A stretch of 64,000 nt of DNA from Sphingobacterium sp. SYP-B4668 (GCF_027627455.1 NZ_CP115483.1:930001-994000); one strand, 5' to 3'; shown: positions 17,463 to 27,499, numbered from the stretch's first letter. Made by a program: numbers and translations. The notes: a model not told the origin generated them from the sequence alone.

Positions 17463-19820
17463 TTTTGTTGTTTCTTTTATCTCAACTTCTTTAGATTCTT
17501 GCTCTGACTTTTCTACAATGGTCTCAGATGCGGCCTTTTTAGTGGGTACCACCTGAGATTTGTTTTCCATTTTAATATCAGAATTCTCTGCATCTGGTGG
17601 TAGAGACTTGTCTGATACTTCATCTGTTGGGGTAGCCGCCGGAGCAGTCGTGTCTTTTGGAAGTTCTCGTTTGCGGTTGAGGAGATCTTCCTTGGATTTT
17701 GGTCTATCTTCTGGTCTCCAGATAAATCCAGGTAAGATCTCGTTCTCATTCGTAATCATACTGAGTGGATACACCTTTCCATCGACCTTACGAATCGAGA
17801 CGTAATCTTTTATCTTTCGATTTTCCATGATGATTTTAATCCGACTGCTTCGGTCATGAAACATTTCGCTGATTATTTTTTTCTCTTCGTTAACGACAAA
17901 AATCATATTCTCGGCATTGCCATCTACGAATAAACGTTCCAAGCTGTTGCCCTTAAAAAATCCTGTAATTTTGCGTCCTTTAAGTTGATTAAATTTTACA
18001 GTGTCTAGGACAGCATTTACCATGAATGCATTATTAACCAATAACGTGTTGTCCAAGCGTTGGTTTTTGATTTGGAGATAAAGCGTATCTGCAGAAATCT
18101 GTGAACCTTCGGCCCACATCATTGGACGTCCCATAAACCTGAACATAGAATCTGCCATGCCATAGTACAAAGAGTCTGCTACTGCCTGTACGTCAGATTT
18201 AAACATGCGAACGTTGTAATGGGCCTTAATAATCCGCGTCCTAGCCGTATCCAAGTAGGCGCTATCTTTAGGCGTTAGGAGCTTTGTCGAATCTACGGCC
18301 TGAGCGGATTCCAGTGCTTTGTTAATGAGACTGTCACTCTCGTTACCTTTGGGTAGAACCGTTTTTTGCCGCAATATGCTGTCAGCAGCCAATGTTTTAC
18401 CAATCAATATTTTATTTGGATCGCCAGTTTCTTGTTTCGTGATTGGCGTTTTCGTGATTACGGCAATTTTTTCTTTAACCTTGTCCTGATCGACCTTTTT
18501 AAGCGTGGATTTTCCTTCTAAAATTGTCTTCGTGGAATCGGTTTGTACACTATCTACTAGAGAGTCCAGCTCGTTGTTAACGGTAAGGCTATCTGTAAAA
18601 TTTTCTTCATCGCCGTAATCCTCTTCCTTGACTTCCTCGATAAGTCCTCCATTTCGATCTAATTTGAAATCGAGTGCTTTATAGTCTTTTAGCAAAATCA
18701 CTTTGGAAAATAATGTGTCAGCCGTCATATAGGCCGAATCAACTTTTGGTTCGGGAGGAGGGACATGTAATGAGTCCGTCTGGACGGAATCCTTCGTAGA
18801 GATTACTTTGGCAGTATCGGGGGTGGGAGTGACAGCAGGAGCTGCATCTTTCTGTTTTTTGATTTTGCTTTTTTCGGTAATATCTGGTTTGGAGACAGGA
18901 GCTGTTTCCGCCGAGTCTTGCTGTGTTGAATCACTTTTGACGACCATGGTCACCAATGGTTTGTCCGTCATCGTGATGGATTCGTCAGCCTGTCTATAAA
19001 GTCCGTATCCACCGTAGGCATAAAACTTATCCAGGGTATCGATAAAGACGACGTTTCGATAGGCCTTGCCCTCTCCTGTAGCTCGGTCGTAGTATAGGCT
19101 ATCTCCTTTTAGGAATTTGGAGCCTTCGGTATAGAGATTGTTCTTTGAAAATTTCGCAATTCCTGTAGCAGTGCCGTAGTTTCCTTTTTCTGTATATAAA
19201 TTCTCTCCCTTGTTTCCTTTAATATTTGTAGGGCCGAAGAAATAGGTCACTCGCTCTGCCGAATTGTACTTCATGGTGTCTGTATATATCTTGACATCAG
19301 GGGTTCGTACCACCACTTTATTGCGGAAGTAAGCATCTTGGGTAGTCTCGAAGTAGTAGGCATTTTTGGAGGTGATGGTATCTCCTTTACTGACAATACG
19401 ACCTCCCGTGGTATAAGTTCCAACCTTACTTCTCATGTTGTATGTCAAGAAATTGGTCGTCAATACTGAGTTGTTGTCTACCATCTTTACATTGCGCGTC
19501 AGCGTGGCGAGTTGGATGGCTGCATCATAATGTAATTTGTCTGCATATATCACTGTACCATTCGGTTGTGTGATAACGACATTGGAAAATGCTTCAAAAA
19601 ATTGCCTGCCAATGTCGTCTTTATAAAGATAGCCGCTATCGGCTGAGAGGGTACTACCTTTGTGCTCGAATACTGGTCTATAATAAACTGAACGGTCTGT
19701 CTTTGGTTCTATACGCATGCTTGATGACGATACCAATTTTAGCTCATCTCCGGTTGGTTGCTGAGCAAGCAATGGAGAAATGAACAACAGACTCAGGATA
19801 AATAGCAAATGATGTTTCAC
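17460..19820 (-). CDS. OstA/LptA-like periplasmic protein
   Basis: The protein begins with a signal peptide (KHHLLFILSLLFISPLLAQQ) and has beta-jellyroll OstA/LptA-type repeats over about residues 30-270, the fold that bridges lipopolysaccharide across the periplasm. Further OstA-like repeats occur at about 520-680. A long Ser/Thr/Lys/Asp-rich insertion (about 285-500) and a charged C-terminal tail (700-786) look disordered. No ATG precedes the signal peptide. The GTG at 19818-19820 gives a clean 786-residue secreted protein; a TTG 18 bases upstream is the alternative. A role in lipopolysaccharide transport is inferred from the fold only. Confidence 0.75.
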   Translation of the reverse strand: MKHHLLFILSLLFISPLLAQQPTGDELKLVSSSSMRIEPKTDRSVYYRPVFEHKGSTLSADSGYLYKDDIGRQFFEAFSNVVITQPNGTVIYADKLHYDAAIQLATLTRNVKMVDNNSVLTTNFLTYNMRSKVGTYTTGGRIVSKGDTITSKNAYYFETTQDAYFRNKVVVRTPDVKIYTDTMKYNSAERVTYFFGPTNIKGNKGENLYTEKGNYGTATGIAKFSKNNLYTEGSKFLKGDSLYYDRATGEGKAYRNVVFIDTLDKFYAYGGYGLYRQADESITMTDKPLVTMVVKSDSTQQDSAETAPVSKPDITEKSKIKKQKDAAPAVTPTPDTAKVISTKDSVQTDSLHVPPPEPKVDSAYMTADTLFSKVILLKDYKALDFKLDRNGGLIEEVKEEDYGDEENFTDSLTVNNELDSLVDSVQTDSTKTILEGKSTLKKVDQDKVKEKIAVITKTPITKQETGDPNKILIGKTLAADSILRQKTVLPKGNESDSLINKALESAQAVDSTKLLTPKDSAYLDTARTRIIKAHYNVRMFKSDVQAVADSLYYGMADSMFRFMGRPMMWAEGSQISADTLYLQIKNQRLDNTLLVNNAFMVNAVLDTVKFNQLKGRKITGFFKGNSLERLFVDGNAENMIFVVNEEKKIISEMFHDRSSRIKIIMENRKIKDYVSIRKVDGKVYPLSMITNENEILPGFIWRPEDRPKSKEDLLNRKRELPKDTTAPAATPTDEVSDKSLPPDAENSDIKMENKSQVVPTKKAASETIVEKSEQESKEVEIKETTK

Positions 19821-20009
19821 GAGAGCAAAAATATGCAAATAAAGTGCAAAATGATGTTAAAGGATAAATTTTCGTTGCAAAGTAGGCTTTGCCTGAATTA
19901 TCCTTAACTTTGGTCGTATGGCTAGGCCATTGAGGTGGCAACTAAATCAGTGTAGCAGAGGGAATATCTAGTAGCTTAAAGTCCTGAAAGCCATTAAAAC
20001 AAAGAGAAT

Positions 20010-21359
20010 ATGTTACATATGAATGTGCTGGAAAGATTTAAAGCATACGTCTATCAAAACAATTTATTTCAAATCGATGATCGTGTATTGCTTGCGGTGA
20101 GCGGAGGCAAAGACTCTATGTTAATGGCTAAGCTCTTCATTGACGCTAGTATTGATATCATTATTGCGCATTGCAATTTTTCACTTCGTGGAGAAGAGTC
20201 TGATAAAGACGAGGCACTTGTGGCCACATTTGCTGAACAGTATGCTATTCCGTTTTTTTCGAAACAGTTCGATACGATTGGTTATGCTGAGCTCCACAAG
20301 ATATCGATTCAGATGGCAGCACGTGACCTTCGTTATGATTGGTTCGAAAAGCTTCGAAGTGAACACGCTTGCCGGTGTATAGCAATTGCACAGCATAAAA
20401 ACGATCATATAGAGACCGTACTATTGAATATAGTGAGAGGAACTGGGCTCGCAGGACTTCAGGGTATTCAAGCAAAGCGGGGTGCAATCATTCGTCCGCT
20501 ATTATTTTTGGATGCGAAAGAAATCACACGTCTTATTGTGGAACTCGATGTTCCATACAGAGATGATCAATCTAACTTCTCTACAAAATATGCACGAAAC
20601 AAGATTCGGTTGGACGTAGTCCCGCGCTTGGAAGAAATAAACCCCGAATTTGTCAAAGGTTTATGTCAAAGTGTCGTTCATTTCAGTGATGCATACACGC
20701 TGCTGAGGCAATTTGTGGACCCTATTAGAGAGGCATTGTTTAAAAACAGGGTTGTAAAGAATGAGATTGTAATCCGAAAGGAGGAATTACAACCTCATTT
20801 AAAAAATATCCCTTTATTGTATGCTCTTTTTGAACCGTATCATTTTCAAATGAATGTACTAATGGATTTGGTGAATAGTTGGTCGAATGAAAATGGTCGC
20901 ATCTTTGATTCTACGACGCATCGTATTTTAGTAGACCGAAGCGCTTTGATTTTACGTCCAATACAGTCTATACAGGAAGAGCAAAATGATATTACATGGA
21001 TTGCTGAAGGAGATACGGAGATTTGTTGGAATGACATGCGTTTCCAAGCTCTTTATTCTGAAACACCTACTATATCCTTTAATCGAAATGTGGCTTGCAT
21101 AGATAGGGAGAAGATAATATTTCCACTGCAGATTAGGTCATGGCAGGAGGGAGATGTCTTTTATCCGATAGGAATGCGTGGGAAGAAAAAAATTAGCGAT
21201 TATTTTATCCAGCAGAAGATTAATTTGTTTGATAAGGCGCGAGTACCTATTTTGATAGATGGTAGTGGTGAGGTCATCTGGATCGCGAACTATAGATTGG
21301 ACAATCGTTTTAAGATTACTGACAATACAAAAAAAGTGCTTACTTTAGTCTGTGAATAA
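20010..21359 (+). CDS. tilS: tRNA(Ile)-lysidine synthase
   Basis: TilS attaches lysine to C34 of the CAU-anticodon tRNA-Ile, changing it to read AUA. This 449-residue protein contains the PP-loop ATP-binding motif SGGKDS (31-36), AHCNFSLRGEESD, the HKNDHIETVLLNIVRGTGLAGLQGI segment and the C-terminal substrate-binding domain with WQEGDVFYPIGMRGKKKISDYF. A second in-frame ATG at 20019 gives MNVLERFKAYV and is an equally good start. It is essential in most bacteria. Confidence 0.95.
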   Translation: MLHMNVLERFKAYVYQNNLFQIDDRVLLAVSGGKDSMLMAKLFIDASIDIIIAHCNFSLRGEESDKDEALVATFAEQYAIPFFSKQFDTIGYAELHKISIQMAARDLRYDWFEKLRSEHACRCIAIAQHKNDHIETVLLNIVRGTGLAGLQGIQAKRGAIIRPLLFLDAKEITRLIVELDVPYRDDQSNFSTKYARNKIRLDVVPRLEEINPEFVKGLCQSVVHFSDAYTLLRQFVDPIREALFKNRVVKNEIVIRKEELQPHLKNIPLLYALFEPYHFQMNVLMDLVNSWSNENGRIFDSTTHRILVDRSALILRPIQSIQEEQNDITWIAEGDTEICWNDMRFQALYSETPTISFNRNVACIDREKIIFPLQIRSWQEGDVFYPIGMRGKKKISDYFIQQKINLFDKARVPILIDGSGEVIWIANYRLDNRFKITDNTKKVLTLVCE

Positions 21360-21364
21360 TAATT

Positions 21365-21856
21365 ATGGGAGAAAATAATTTATTTGTCGAAAATCAATAT
21401 TTGGGCCGGGATAAAACTTGGATTAGTGTACGTTTGATTTTAGCGTTGTTCTGTTTTGTTGCCTATTACCTTAACTTGGATCATTTGGCCTCTCGTCAAT
21501 TGTTTTTTATAGTAGGGGCAGCTGTTATATTGATTTCTATATTGATGATGTACATGCTGCACTATCGGACTACTGTGACAGATAACTATATCAGTATAAG
21601 TGGGCTATGGACCACCCGTCTCGTTAAAATCGATTTGAATAGCATTGCTCAAGTAGAGAAGAAGAAGTATAGTACCTTTATTTTCAATAATCCGGTTTAC
21701 AATCTTCATAAAAATGGCAAAATAAGATTCTATTCAGGGGGCAACGATGCTGTTTGGGTGACAGATAAAGAAGGGCTGATTTATGTAATAGGCACCCATA
21801 AACAAGAAGAGTTGTTCAAAGCGATAGAAAAAGCACGACGTAATAACAAAGCTTAA
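21365..21856 (+). CDS. Membrane protein with PH-like domain, unknown function
   Basis: A 163-residue protein starting 5 bases after the tilS stop, so almost certainly co-transcribed. Two adjacent hydrophobic helices (about 20-38 and 45-66) are followed by a beta-rich region (about 70-160) that resembles a small bacterial PH domain (YTTVTDNYISISGL-like strands and a C-terminal helix EELFKAIEKARR). I do not recognise a specific family, and the link to tilS is positional only. Confidence 0.65.
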   Translation: MGENNLFVENQYLGRDKTWISVRLILALFCFVAYYLNLDHLASRQLFFIVGAAVILISILMMYMLHYRTTVTDNYISISGLWTTRLVKIDLNSIAQVEKKKYSTFIFNNPVYNLHKNGKIRFYSGGNDAVWVTDKEGLIYVIGTHKQEELFKAIEKARRNNKA

Positions 21857-22012
21857 AATTTTGTTAATTGATTTTTATTTGACAAAATCATTCCCTTTGA
21901 CACTTCATTATTTGTTAAATTTGAAAACGTACTTGGCCATTCGACACTTTTTATTTAACGAGTGCATTGTTAAGAAGGCCGGTTTTGATTATAAAAAATA
22001 TTTAGAATAATT

Positions 22013-22306
22013 ATGGGTCCATTATTGAAATTCTTATTAATAGCTTTTGCTGTTTACTTCATAGTTAGATTTCTTTTTAGGCTTATTTTACCATTCGCCA
22101 TGCGTAAGGCGGCGGAGCGTATTATGAAAAAAGCACAACAATCTCAATATACCACTGGCGGAAACCCTTTTGAATATCGTGAATATCGACAAAATCCCCA
22201 AGAGGAAGGTAAAGTGCGTATAGAGGTCAATCCAACGAAAGAAACCAAATCCAAATCCGGTACGTCCACTGCTGGTGAGTTCGTGGATTTTGAAGAGATT
22301 AAATAG
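22013..22306 (+). CDS. DUF4834-family small membrane protein
   Basis: This 97-residue protein has one N-terminal hydrophobic helix (about residues 4-28), a basic stretch (MRKAAERIMKKAQQ) and a polar tail ending GEFVDFEEIK. I recognise this layout as DUF4834, a small family found in Bacteroidota. The function is unknown. It lies just upstream of recF, but recF has its own promoter-like box. Confidence 0.75.
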   Translation: MGPLLKFLLIAFAVYFIVRFLFRLILPFAMRKAAERIMKKAQQSQYTTGGNPFEYREYRQNPQEEGKVRIEVNPTKETKSKSGTSTAGEFVDFEEIK

Positions 22307-22329
22307 GCGACTCTCCTAGCAGAAAAGCT

Positions 22330-22337
22330 TATCTTTG
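22330..22337 (+). promoter_or_regulatory. Candidate -7 box of recF, possible leaderless start
   Basis: TATCTTTG matches TAnnTTTG exactly and ends 6 bases before the recF ATG. It overlaps the in-frame TTG at 22335, which argues against that TTG being the start. No good -33 element is visible. Confidence 0.45.
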
Positions 22338-22343
22338 TGCTGT

Positions 22344-23447
22344 ATGTGGCTTAAACAATTATCTGTTTTAAATTTCAAAAATTATACCGAGTCTGCGCTG
22401 GAATTTCTGCCAGAAGTCAATGCCTTTGCGGGTGACAACGGAGCTGGGAAGACTAACTTGTTGGATGCCATACATTACCTGTCATTATGTAAGAGCTATT
22501 TTAACCCTGTAGATTCCCAGCATATTAAACAAGGCTTCGATTGGTTTATGGTACAGGGTTCCTTTGAGATGGACGAGCGTACTGATTTGATATCATGTAG
22601 TCTAAAGAAAAATCAGAAAAAGCAATTTAAGCGAAATAAAAAAGATTATCCCAGGCTTGCGGACCATATAGGTCAGTTTCCGTTAGTTATGATCTCTCCT
22701 AATGACAGTGTAATCGTCACCGATGGAAGTGAAGAGCGACGGAAGTTTATGGATAATGTCATATCCCAGACAGATAGTCACTATCTGGATAAACTTATCA
22801 CCTACAATAAAATACTACTTCAACGAAATTCGTTATTGAAACAGGCCCGAGAAAGGGGCCAATTGGATCTCGGGTTAATAGATGTACTCAATCTACAATT
22901 AGTAGAGGTCGGTGAGCTTGTATTTCATAAACGAAGACAATTCATGGAGGCTTTTTTGCCTGAATTTGAAAAACACTATCATTTTCTGACAGACAGCGCT
23001 GAACAAGTGTCTTTAGCGTATGATTCGCCATTGTTGAGCCATAGCTTTCTTGATTTATTGGACAAGAATCTCGATCGTGATCGTGCATTAGAACGGACAT
23101 CTCAAGGTATCCACAAAGATGACCTTCACTTTACGATACACCAAAGCATGTCCTTGAAGAAGTTTGGGTCACAGGGACAGCAAAAGTCTTTTTTGATTGC
23201 CTTGAAATTAGCGCAGTACAGTTTTCTTCAAGCTAGAAAGGGCTTCAAACCGCTGTTGCTGCTAGACGATATATTTGATAAGCTTGATGAGAGGAGAACA
23301 CACAAATTAATGCAAATGGTCTCGCAAGATGATTTTGGTCAGATTTTTCTGACAGATACGGACTCGGATCGTTTGCAAAGAATTTTTGAGGAAATCGAGC
23401 AACCAATCCGTATCTTTGATATCAAAGAAGGAGCTATTCATGTATAA
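22344..23447 (+). CDS. recF: DNA replication/repair protein RecF
   Basis: RecF is an SMC-like ATPase that loads RecA at single-strand gaps through RecOR. The 367-residue protein begins MWLKQLSVLNFKNY, with Walker A GDNGAGKT (about 30-37), the signature segment GSQGQQKSFLIALKLAQ (about 276-292) and Walker B LLLLDDIFDKLDE (about 305-317). The ATG at 22344 is preferred over a TTG three codons earlier that lies inside a promoter box. Its stop overlaps the start of the DUF721 gene by 8 bases. Confidence 0.93.
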   Translation: MWLKQLSVLNFKNYTESALEFLPEVNAFAGDNGAGKTNLLDAIHYLSLCKSYFNPVDSQHIKQGFDWFMVQGSFEMDERTDLISCSLKKNQKKQFKRNKKDYPRLADHIGQFPLVMISPNDSVIVTDGSEERRKFMDNVISQTDSHYLDKLITYNKILLQRNSLLKQARERGQLDLGLIDVLNLQLVEVGELVFHKRRQFMEAFLPEFEKHYHFLTDSAEQVSLAYDSPLLSHSFLDLLDKNLDRDRALERTSQGIHKDDLHFTIHQSMSLKKFGSQGQQKSFLIALKLAQYSFLQARKGFKPLLLLDDIFDKLDERRTHKLMQMVSQDDFGQIFLTDTDSDRLQRIFEEIEQPIRIFDIKEGAIHV

Positions 23448-23754
23448 GAAAAAGGCGGACGAATATCATACTAAGGACGACGTAAGTATTAAATTGGCAA
23501 TTGAAAAGTGGGTTGATACGTATCGTTTACGTCGAAAATTTGATGAATCCTCTATTGTGAATGCTTGGCCTGAAATTATTGGTAAAGCAATCGCCAATCG
23601 TACCCAAAAGATATACATCAAAGATAAAAAGATGTATGTCAAAGTCGAATCTGCTGTAATAAAAAATGAGTTGGCGCTTATGCGTCGCCAGATTATTGGT
23701 CGGATTAACGAATTTGTGGGTCAGGTTGTTGTTGAGGAGTTGGTTATCCTCTAA
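23440..23754 (+). CDS. DUF721 (DciA-like) protein
   Basis: This 104-residue protein overlaps the 3' end of recF by 8 bases. Its segment NAWPEIIGKAIANRTQKIYIKDKKMYVKVESAVIKNEL is the characteristic DUF721 core. DUF721 includes DciA, which assists loading of the replicative helicase in bacteria without DnaC. Linkage to recF fits a replication role, but helicase loading by this small Bacteroidota form is inference. The start is the ATG at 23440; the longer frame begins inside recF. Confidence 0.85.
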   Translation: MYKKKADEYHTKDDVSIKLAIEKWVDTYRLRRKFDESSIVNAWPEIIGKAIANRTQKIYIKDKKMYVKVESAVIKNELALMRRQIIGRINEFVGQVVVEELVIL

Positions 23755-24375
23755 TTATAAGAACTGTTCCAAATCACCTTTTCCCTCTCTTAGGACTTCA
23801 AATCCACCATCCGTAAGGTCGACTACTGTAGAGGCTATATTATCACCATACCCTCCGTCAATGACAATGTCAACTAGATTCTCATATTTCTCATGAATCA
23901 ATTCGGGATCCGTAGAGTATTCCAAAATGTCGTCTTCATCACGTATAGATGCTGTCACAATTGGGTTGCCAAGTTGCTTGACAATCTCTCTGACAATATT
24001 GTTGGCCGGGACCCGTATCCCGACAGTCTTTTTCTTTGAGCTGAGCAGTTTGGGGACTTGACCACTCGCATTAAAGATAAATGTGAAGGGCCCTGGAAGT
24101 GCTTTCTTTAATAGTCGGAATACGCTGGTGTCAAACGGTTTGGTGTATTGCGATATATCTGTTAGGTCATAGCAGATGAAGGACAAATTAGCTTTATCCA
24201 CTTTGAGCCCACGAATCTCACAGACGCGTTCGATGGCCTTGTGATGTGTAATATCACAGCCAATTCCATATACCGTGTCGGTAGGGTATATAATTACTCC
24301 TCCTTGTTTCAGTACATCAACGACCTGTTGGATGACCTTCTCGTTTGGATTATTTTCGTATATTTTTAATAACAT
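23755..24375 (-). CDS. L-threonylcarbamoyladenylate synthase (Sua5/YciO/YrdC)
   Basis: YrdC-fold enzymes make threonylcarbamoyl-AMP from threonine, bicarbonate and ATP for t6A37 modification of ANN-decoding tRNAs. The 206-residue protein has the nucleotide-binding segment GGVIIYPTDTVYGIGCD (about 24-40), KR-type basic positions, the LPGPFTFIF strand (about 100-108) and VGIRVPANNIV (about 127-137). It lacks the extra Sua5 domain, so it is the YrdC/YciO-length form. The ATG at 24373-24375 fits the fold start; the open frame extends 30 codons further upstream without similarity. It converges directly on the DUF721 stop. Confidence 0.88.
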   Translation of the reverse strand: MLLKIYENNPNEKVIQQVVDVLKQGGVIIYPTDTVYGIGCDITHHKAIERVCEIRGLKVDKANLSFICYDLTDISQYTKPFDTSVFRLLKKALPGPFTFIFNASGQVPKLLSSKKKTVGIRVPANNIVREIVKQLGNPIVTASIRDEDDILEYSTDPELIHEKYENLVDIVIDGGYGDNIASTVVDLTDGGFEVLREGKGDLEQFL

Positions 24376-24449
24376 TATGTTAGGTTTTAGATCTAAATAA
24401 GGTAGACGGTAGTCTACGCATTCCAATCTATGTTTTGTCCATCTACTTA

Positions 24450-24492
24450 AAATAACAACAGCCAAAATGATTTGTTTTGGCTGTTGTTATTT
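24450..24492 (-). terminator. asnS terminator
   Basis: AAATAACAACAGCCAAAA (24450-24467) is the exact reverse complement of 24475-24492, giving an 18-bp stem with a 7-base loop immediately after the asnS stop. It separates asnS from the YrdC-like gene. Confidence 0.75.
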
Positions 24493-24493
24493 A

Positions 24494-25939
24494 TTAAAAT
24501 TCGGCGTTTTTCGGTGTTCTCGGGAAAGGAATGACGTCGCGAATATTGGTCATCCCAGTGGTGAATAACACCAGTCGTTCAAATCCTACACCAAATCCTG
24601 AGTGCGGCACTGATCCGTAACGACGTGTATCTAGAAACCACTCCATCTCCTCTGCAGGAATCCCTACTTCTTCCATTCTTACCAGTAGCTTTTCTAGATT
24701 TTCCTCTCGTTGTGATCCTCCAACCATCTCGCCAATGCCGGGGAATAAAATGTCCATTGCACGGACAGTATTACGGCCTTGCGCGTCAGGTTCATTTTGC
24801 TTCATATAGAAAGATTTAATCTCTCTAGGGTAATCGGTTAATATGACTGGTTTCTTAAAGTGCTTCTCGACCAAGTAGCGTTCGTGCTCTGACTGCAAGT
24901 CAGCTCCCCATTCATCGATCAAATATTTGAATTGTTTCTTTTGATTGGGTTTGCTTCTTTTTAGGATTTCAATGGCGTCTGTATATTTGACTCTTTCGAA
25001 GTCATTATCCAGACAGAATCTTAGTTTTTCAACTAAATCCATCTCCGAGCGCTCCGTAGCTGGTTTGCCTTTTTCTTCTTCAAGAAGACGATTTTTAAGA
25101 AATTCGATTTCTTCAGGGCAGGTATCTAAGGCATACTTGATGACATATTTCAACAAAGACTCGGCGAGGTCCATATTATCTTCCAATTCATAAAAAGCCA
25201 TCTCGGGCTCTATCATCCAAAATTCCGCTAGATGACGTGTCGTGTTGGAGTTTTCTGCGCGAAAAGTAGGACCGAAAGTGTAGATGTTGCCAAATGCCAT
25301 TGCTGCCAATTCACCTTCTAACTGTCCAGATACCGTTAAGTTTGTAGATTTACCAAAGAAATCTTCTCTGAAATCGATTTCACCACTTTCGGTGCGTGGC
25401 AGGTTGTTGAGGTCAAGAGTGGTCACTCTAAACATTTCACCTGCACCCTCGGCATCGGATCCCGTAATAATAGGCGTATGCATGTAGACAAAATCCCTTT
25501 CATTAAAAAATTGATGCACAGCAAAAGAAAGGGCATTACGAACTTTAAAGATAGCGTTAAATGTACCCGTGCGGAAGCGGAGGTGCGCAATTTCTCTTAA
25601 AAACTCTAAACTATGTTTCTTAGGTTGTAGTGGGAATTTTTCAGGATCTGAATCACCGATGATGCTCAGCTCATTGACTTTTATTTCTACTTTTTGACCT
25701 TTACCTTGTGACTCAATAAGATTTCCCTTCACGCGTACTGCAGCACCAGTGGTGACTCTCTTTAATAGAGATTCATCCGTATTGGCAAAATCAACAACTG
25801 CCTGAATATTATTGATTGTCGATCCGTCATTGATAGCTATAAACTGATTGTTTCGGAAGGTCCTTACCCATCCTTTGACAACAACCTCTTGCCCAAATTC
25901 AGTGGCATTCAATAATTCTTTAATACGTGTGTGTTCCAT
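24494..25939 (-). CDS. asnS: Asparaginyl-tRNA synthetase
   Basis: A class II synthetase that charges tRNA-Asn directly. The 481-residue protein has the N-terminal OB-fold anticodon-binding domain (about 15-110, [18 protein letters not shown]), motif 2 with [21 protein letters not shown] (about 228-248) and motif 3 [27 protein letters not shown] near the C-terminus. Motif wording and length match bacterial AsnRS, not AspRS. The 365-base upstream gap holds a hairpin and a promoter-like box. Confidence 0.96.
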   Translation of the reverse strand: MEHTRIKELLNATEFGQEVVVKGWVRTFRNNQFIAINDGSTINNIQAVVDFANTDESLLKRVTTGAAVRVKGNLIESQGKGQKVEIKVNELSIIGDSDPEKFPLQPKKHSLEFLREIAHLRFRTGTFNAIFKVRNALSFAVHQFFNERDFVYMHTPIITGSDAEGAGEMFRVTTLDLNNLPRTESGEIDFREDFFGKSTNLTVSGQLEGELAAMAFGNIYTFGPTFRAENSNTTRHLAEFWMIEPEMAFYELEDNMDLAESLLKYVIKYALDTCPEEIEFLKNRLLEEEKGKPATERSEMDLVEKLRFCLDNDFERVKYTDAIEILKRSKPNQKKQFKYLIDEWGADLQSEHERYLVEKHFKKPVILTDYPREIKSFYMKQNEPDAQGRNTVRAMDILFPGIGEMVGGSQREENLEKLLVRMEEVGIPAEEMEWFLDTRRYGSVPHSGFGVGFERLVLFTTGMTNIRDVIPFPRTPKNAEF

Positions 25940-26305
25940 TTTATTGTTAATATTAATATAGGTTCTCTTTTGAACCTAATCACTTATTTTGATAATCTGT
26001 ATAGGTCACAAAAATAGTTTATAATTTGTGAAAAACCTCGTTTTATTTCCGCTATAAAATAAATTGTAAAAGGTAGAAGCCAGTAGTTTCGAAGCTGTTT
26101 GTCACTTTTAGAACAGTATCAAGCTATGCGCGTTATGCGTTGAGACTGCGTACTACCTTCATCAATATAGAATGAAACGGTCCGATGGACAGGATGGATG
26201 TTATCTATATGGATTATCTACAGCTTTGTCCACCAATAATATCACTGCATTTCAAAAAAAAGCCTCTGATTTTCGTCAGAGGCTTTCGTATTACTATTAA
26301 AAGAA
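25940..26305. other. Intergenic region between asnS and sucC
   Basis: No gene is visible. On the minus strand toward asnS there is a -7-like TATTTTTG (26009-26016), inside a TCACAAA/TTTGTGA inverted repeat (26006-26031), and a hairpin TAGGTTC/GAACCTA (25959-25978) that would fall in the asnS leader. The sucC terminator lies at the right end. About 26124-26155 resembles the repeat at 16086-16124. Confidence 0.4.
26254..26286 (-). terminator. sucC terminator
   Basis: On the minus strand AAAGCCTCTGA pairs over 11 bp with TCAGAGGCTTT and is followed by an uninterrupted T-run, just after the sucC stop. Confidence 0.85.
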
Positions 26306-27499
26306 TTAACCTTTCAAAACTTTAGTTACTAAGTCTGCTGCTTCTTTCAGTAGGATTGCAGAGTATACTTTCAATCCTGACTCATCGATTAATTTTTTAG
26401 CTTCTTCTGCATTAGTTCCTTGAAGACGAACGATGATCGGAACAGGAATATTACCAATTTCATGATAAGCGTCGATTACACCCTGTGCTACACGATCACA
26501 GCGTACGATACCGCCGAAGATATTAATTAAAATTGCTTTGACGTTAGGGTCTTTTAAGATAATGTTGAATCCAGCTTTCACCGTTTCAGCATTGGCAGTA
26601 CCGCCCACATCTAAGAAATTGGCAGGCTCACCACCTGCGATCTTGATGATATCCATTGTTGCCATAGCTAGACCAGCTCCATTGACCATACAGCCTACGT
26701 TACCATCTAGTTTTACATAGTTCAAGTTGGATTCTCCAGCTTCAACTTCAGTAGGATCTTCTTCCGTAACATCACGCATTGCAGCATAGTCCGCATGACG
26801 GTAAAGAGCATTTTCATCGATGTCAACTTTCGCATCTACAGCTAGGATTTTGTCATCAGATGTTTTTAATACAGGATTGATTTCAAACATAGAAGAGTCT
26901 GTAGAATCATATGCTTTATAAAGCGCAGCGATGAATTTAACCATCTCTTTATGAGCACCACCAGTTAGGCCTAGGTTAAAAGCTATCTTACGAGCTTGGA
27001 AACCTTGGAGACCCACCTTGGGGTCGATTTCTTCTTTGAAAATCAAGTGAGGGGTTTTCTCTGCAACTTCTTCAATATCCATTCCTCCTTCTGTTGAGTA
27101 CATGATGATATTGCGTCCCTTAGCACGGTCAAGTAGTACAGATACGTAAAATTCTTTTGTCTCGCTAGCTCCTGGATAATAGACGTCTTGTGCTACCAAT
27201 ACTTTGTTTACTTTTTTACCCTCAGGTCCCGTCTGAGGAGTCACTAATTGCATACCGATAATATCGGTTGCTCTTTGTTTGACCTCGTCAAGGTTTTTAG
27301 CCAATTTAACACCGCCACCTTTACCGCGACCACCTGCATGAATCTGAGCCTTAATGACAACCCAGTCTGAGTTGTAATCTACTTTCAACTTTTTAGCAGC
27401 TTCTACAGCTTGTTCAGGAGTGTCGGCTACAATTCCTTCTTGTACAGTAACACCAAAACTTTTTAGTATTTGTTTTCCTTGATATTCGTGAATGTTCAT
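26306..27499 (-). CDS. sucC: Succinyl-CoA ligase (ADP/GDP-forming) beta subunit
   Basis: The beta subunit of the TCA-cycle enzyme that couples succinyl-CoA cleavage to nucleoside triphosphate formation. The 397-residue protein opens MNIHEYQGKQILKSFGV, carries the ATP-grasp segment AQIHAGGRGKGGGVKLA (about 51-67) and the C-terminal ligase domain with GCMVNGAGLAMATMDIIK and NIFGGIVRCD. sucD, encoding the alpha subunit, is not adjacent, so the pair is split in this genome. It has its own terminator and probably its own promoter in the 145-base divergent gap. Confidence 0.95.
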   Translation of the reverse strand: MNIHEYQGKQILKSFGVTVQEGIVADTPEQAVEAAKKLKVDYNSDWVVIKAQIHAGGRGKGGGVKLAKNLDEVKQRATDIIGMQLVTPQTGPEGKKVNKVLVAQDVYYPGASETKEFYVSVLLDRAKGRNIIMYSTEGGMDIEEVAEKTPHLIFKEEIDPKVGLQGFQARKIAFNLGLTGGAHKEMVKFIAALYKAYDSTDSSMFEINPVLKTSDDKILAVDAKVDIDENALYRHADYAAMRDVTEEDPTEVEAGESNLNYVKLDGNVGCMVNGAGLAMATMDIIKIAGGEPANFLDVGGTANAETVKAGFNIILKDPNVKAILINIFGGIVRCDRVAQGVIDAYHEIGNIPVPIIVRLQGTNAEEAKKLIDESGLKVYSAILLKEAADLVTKVLKG

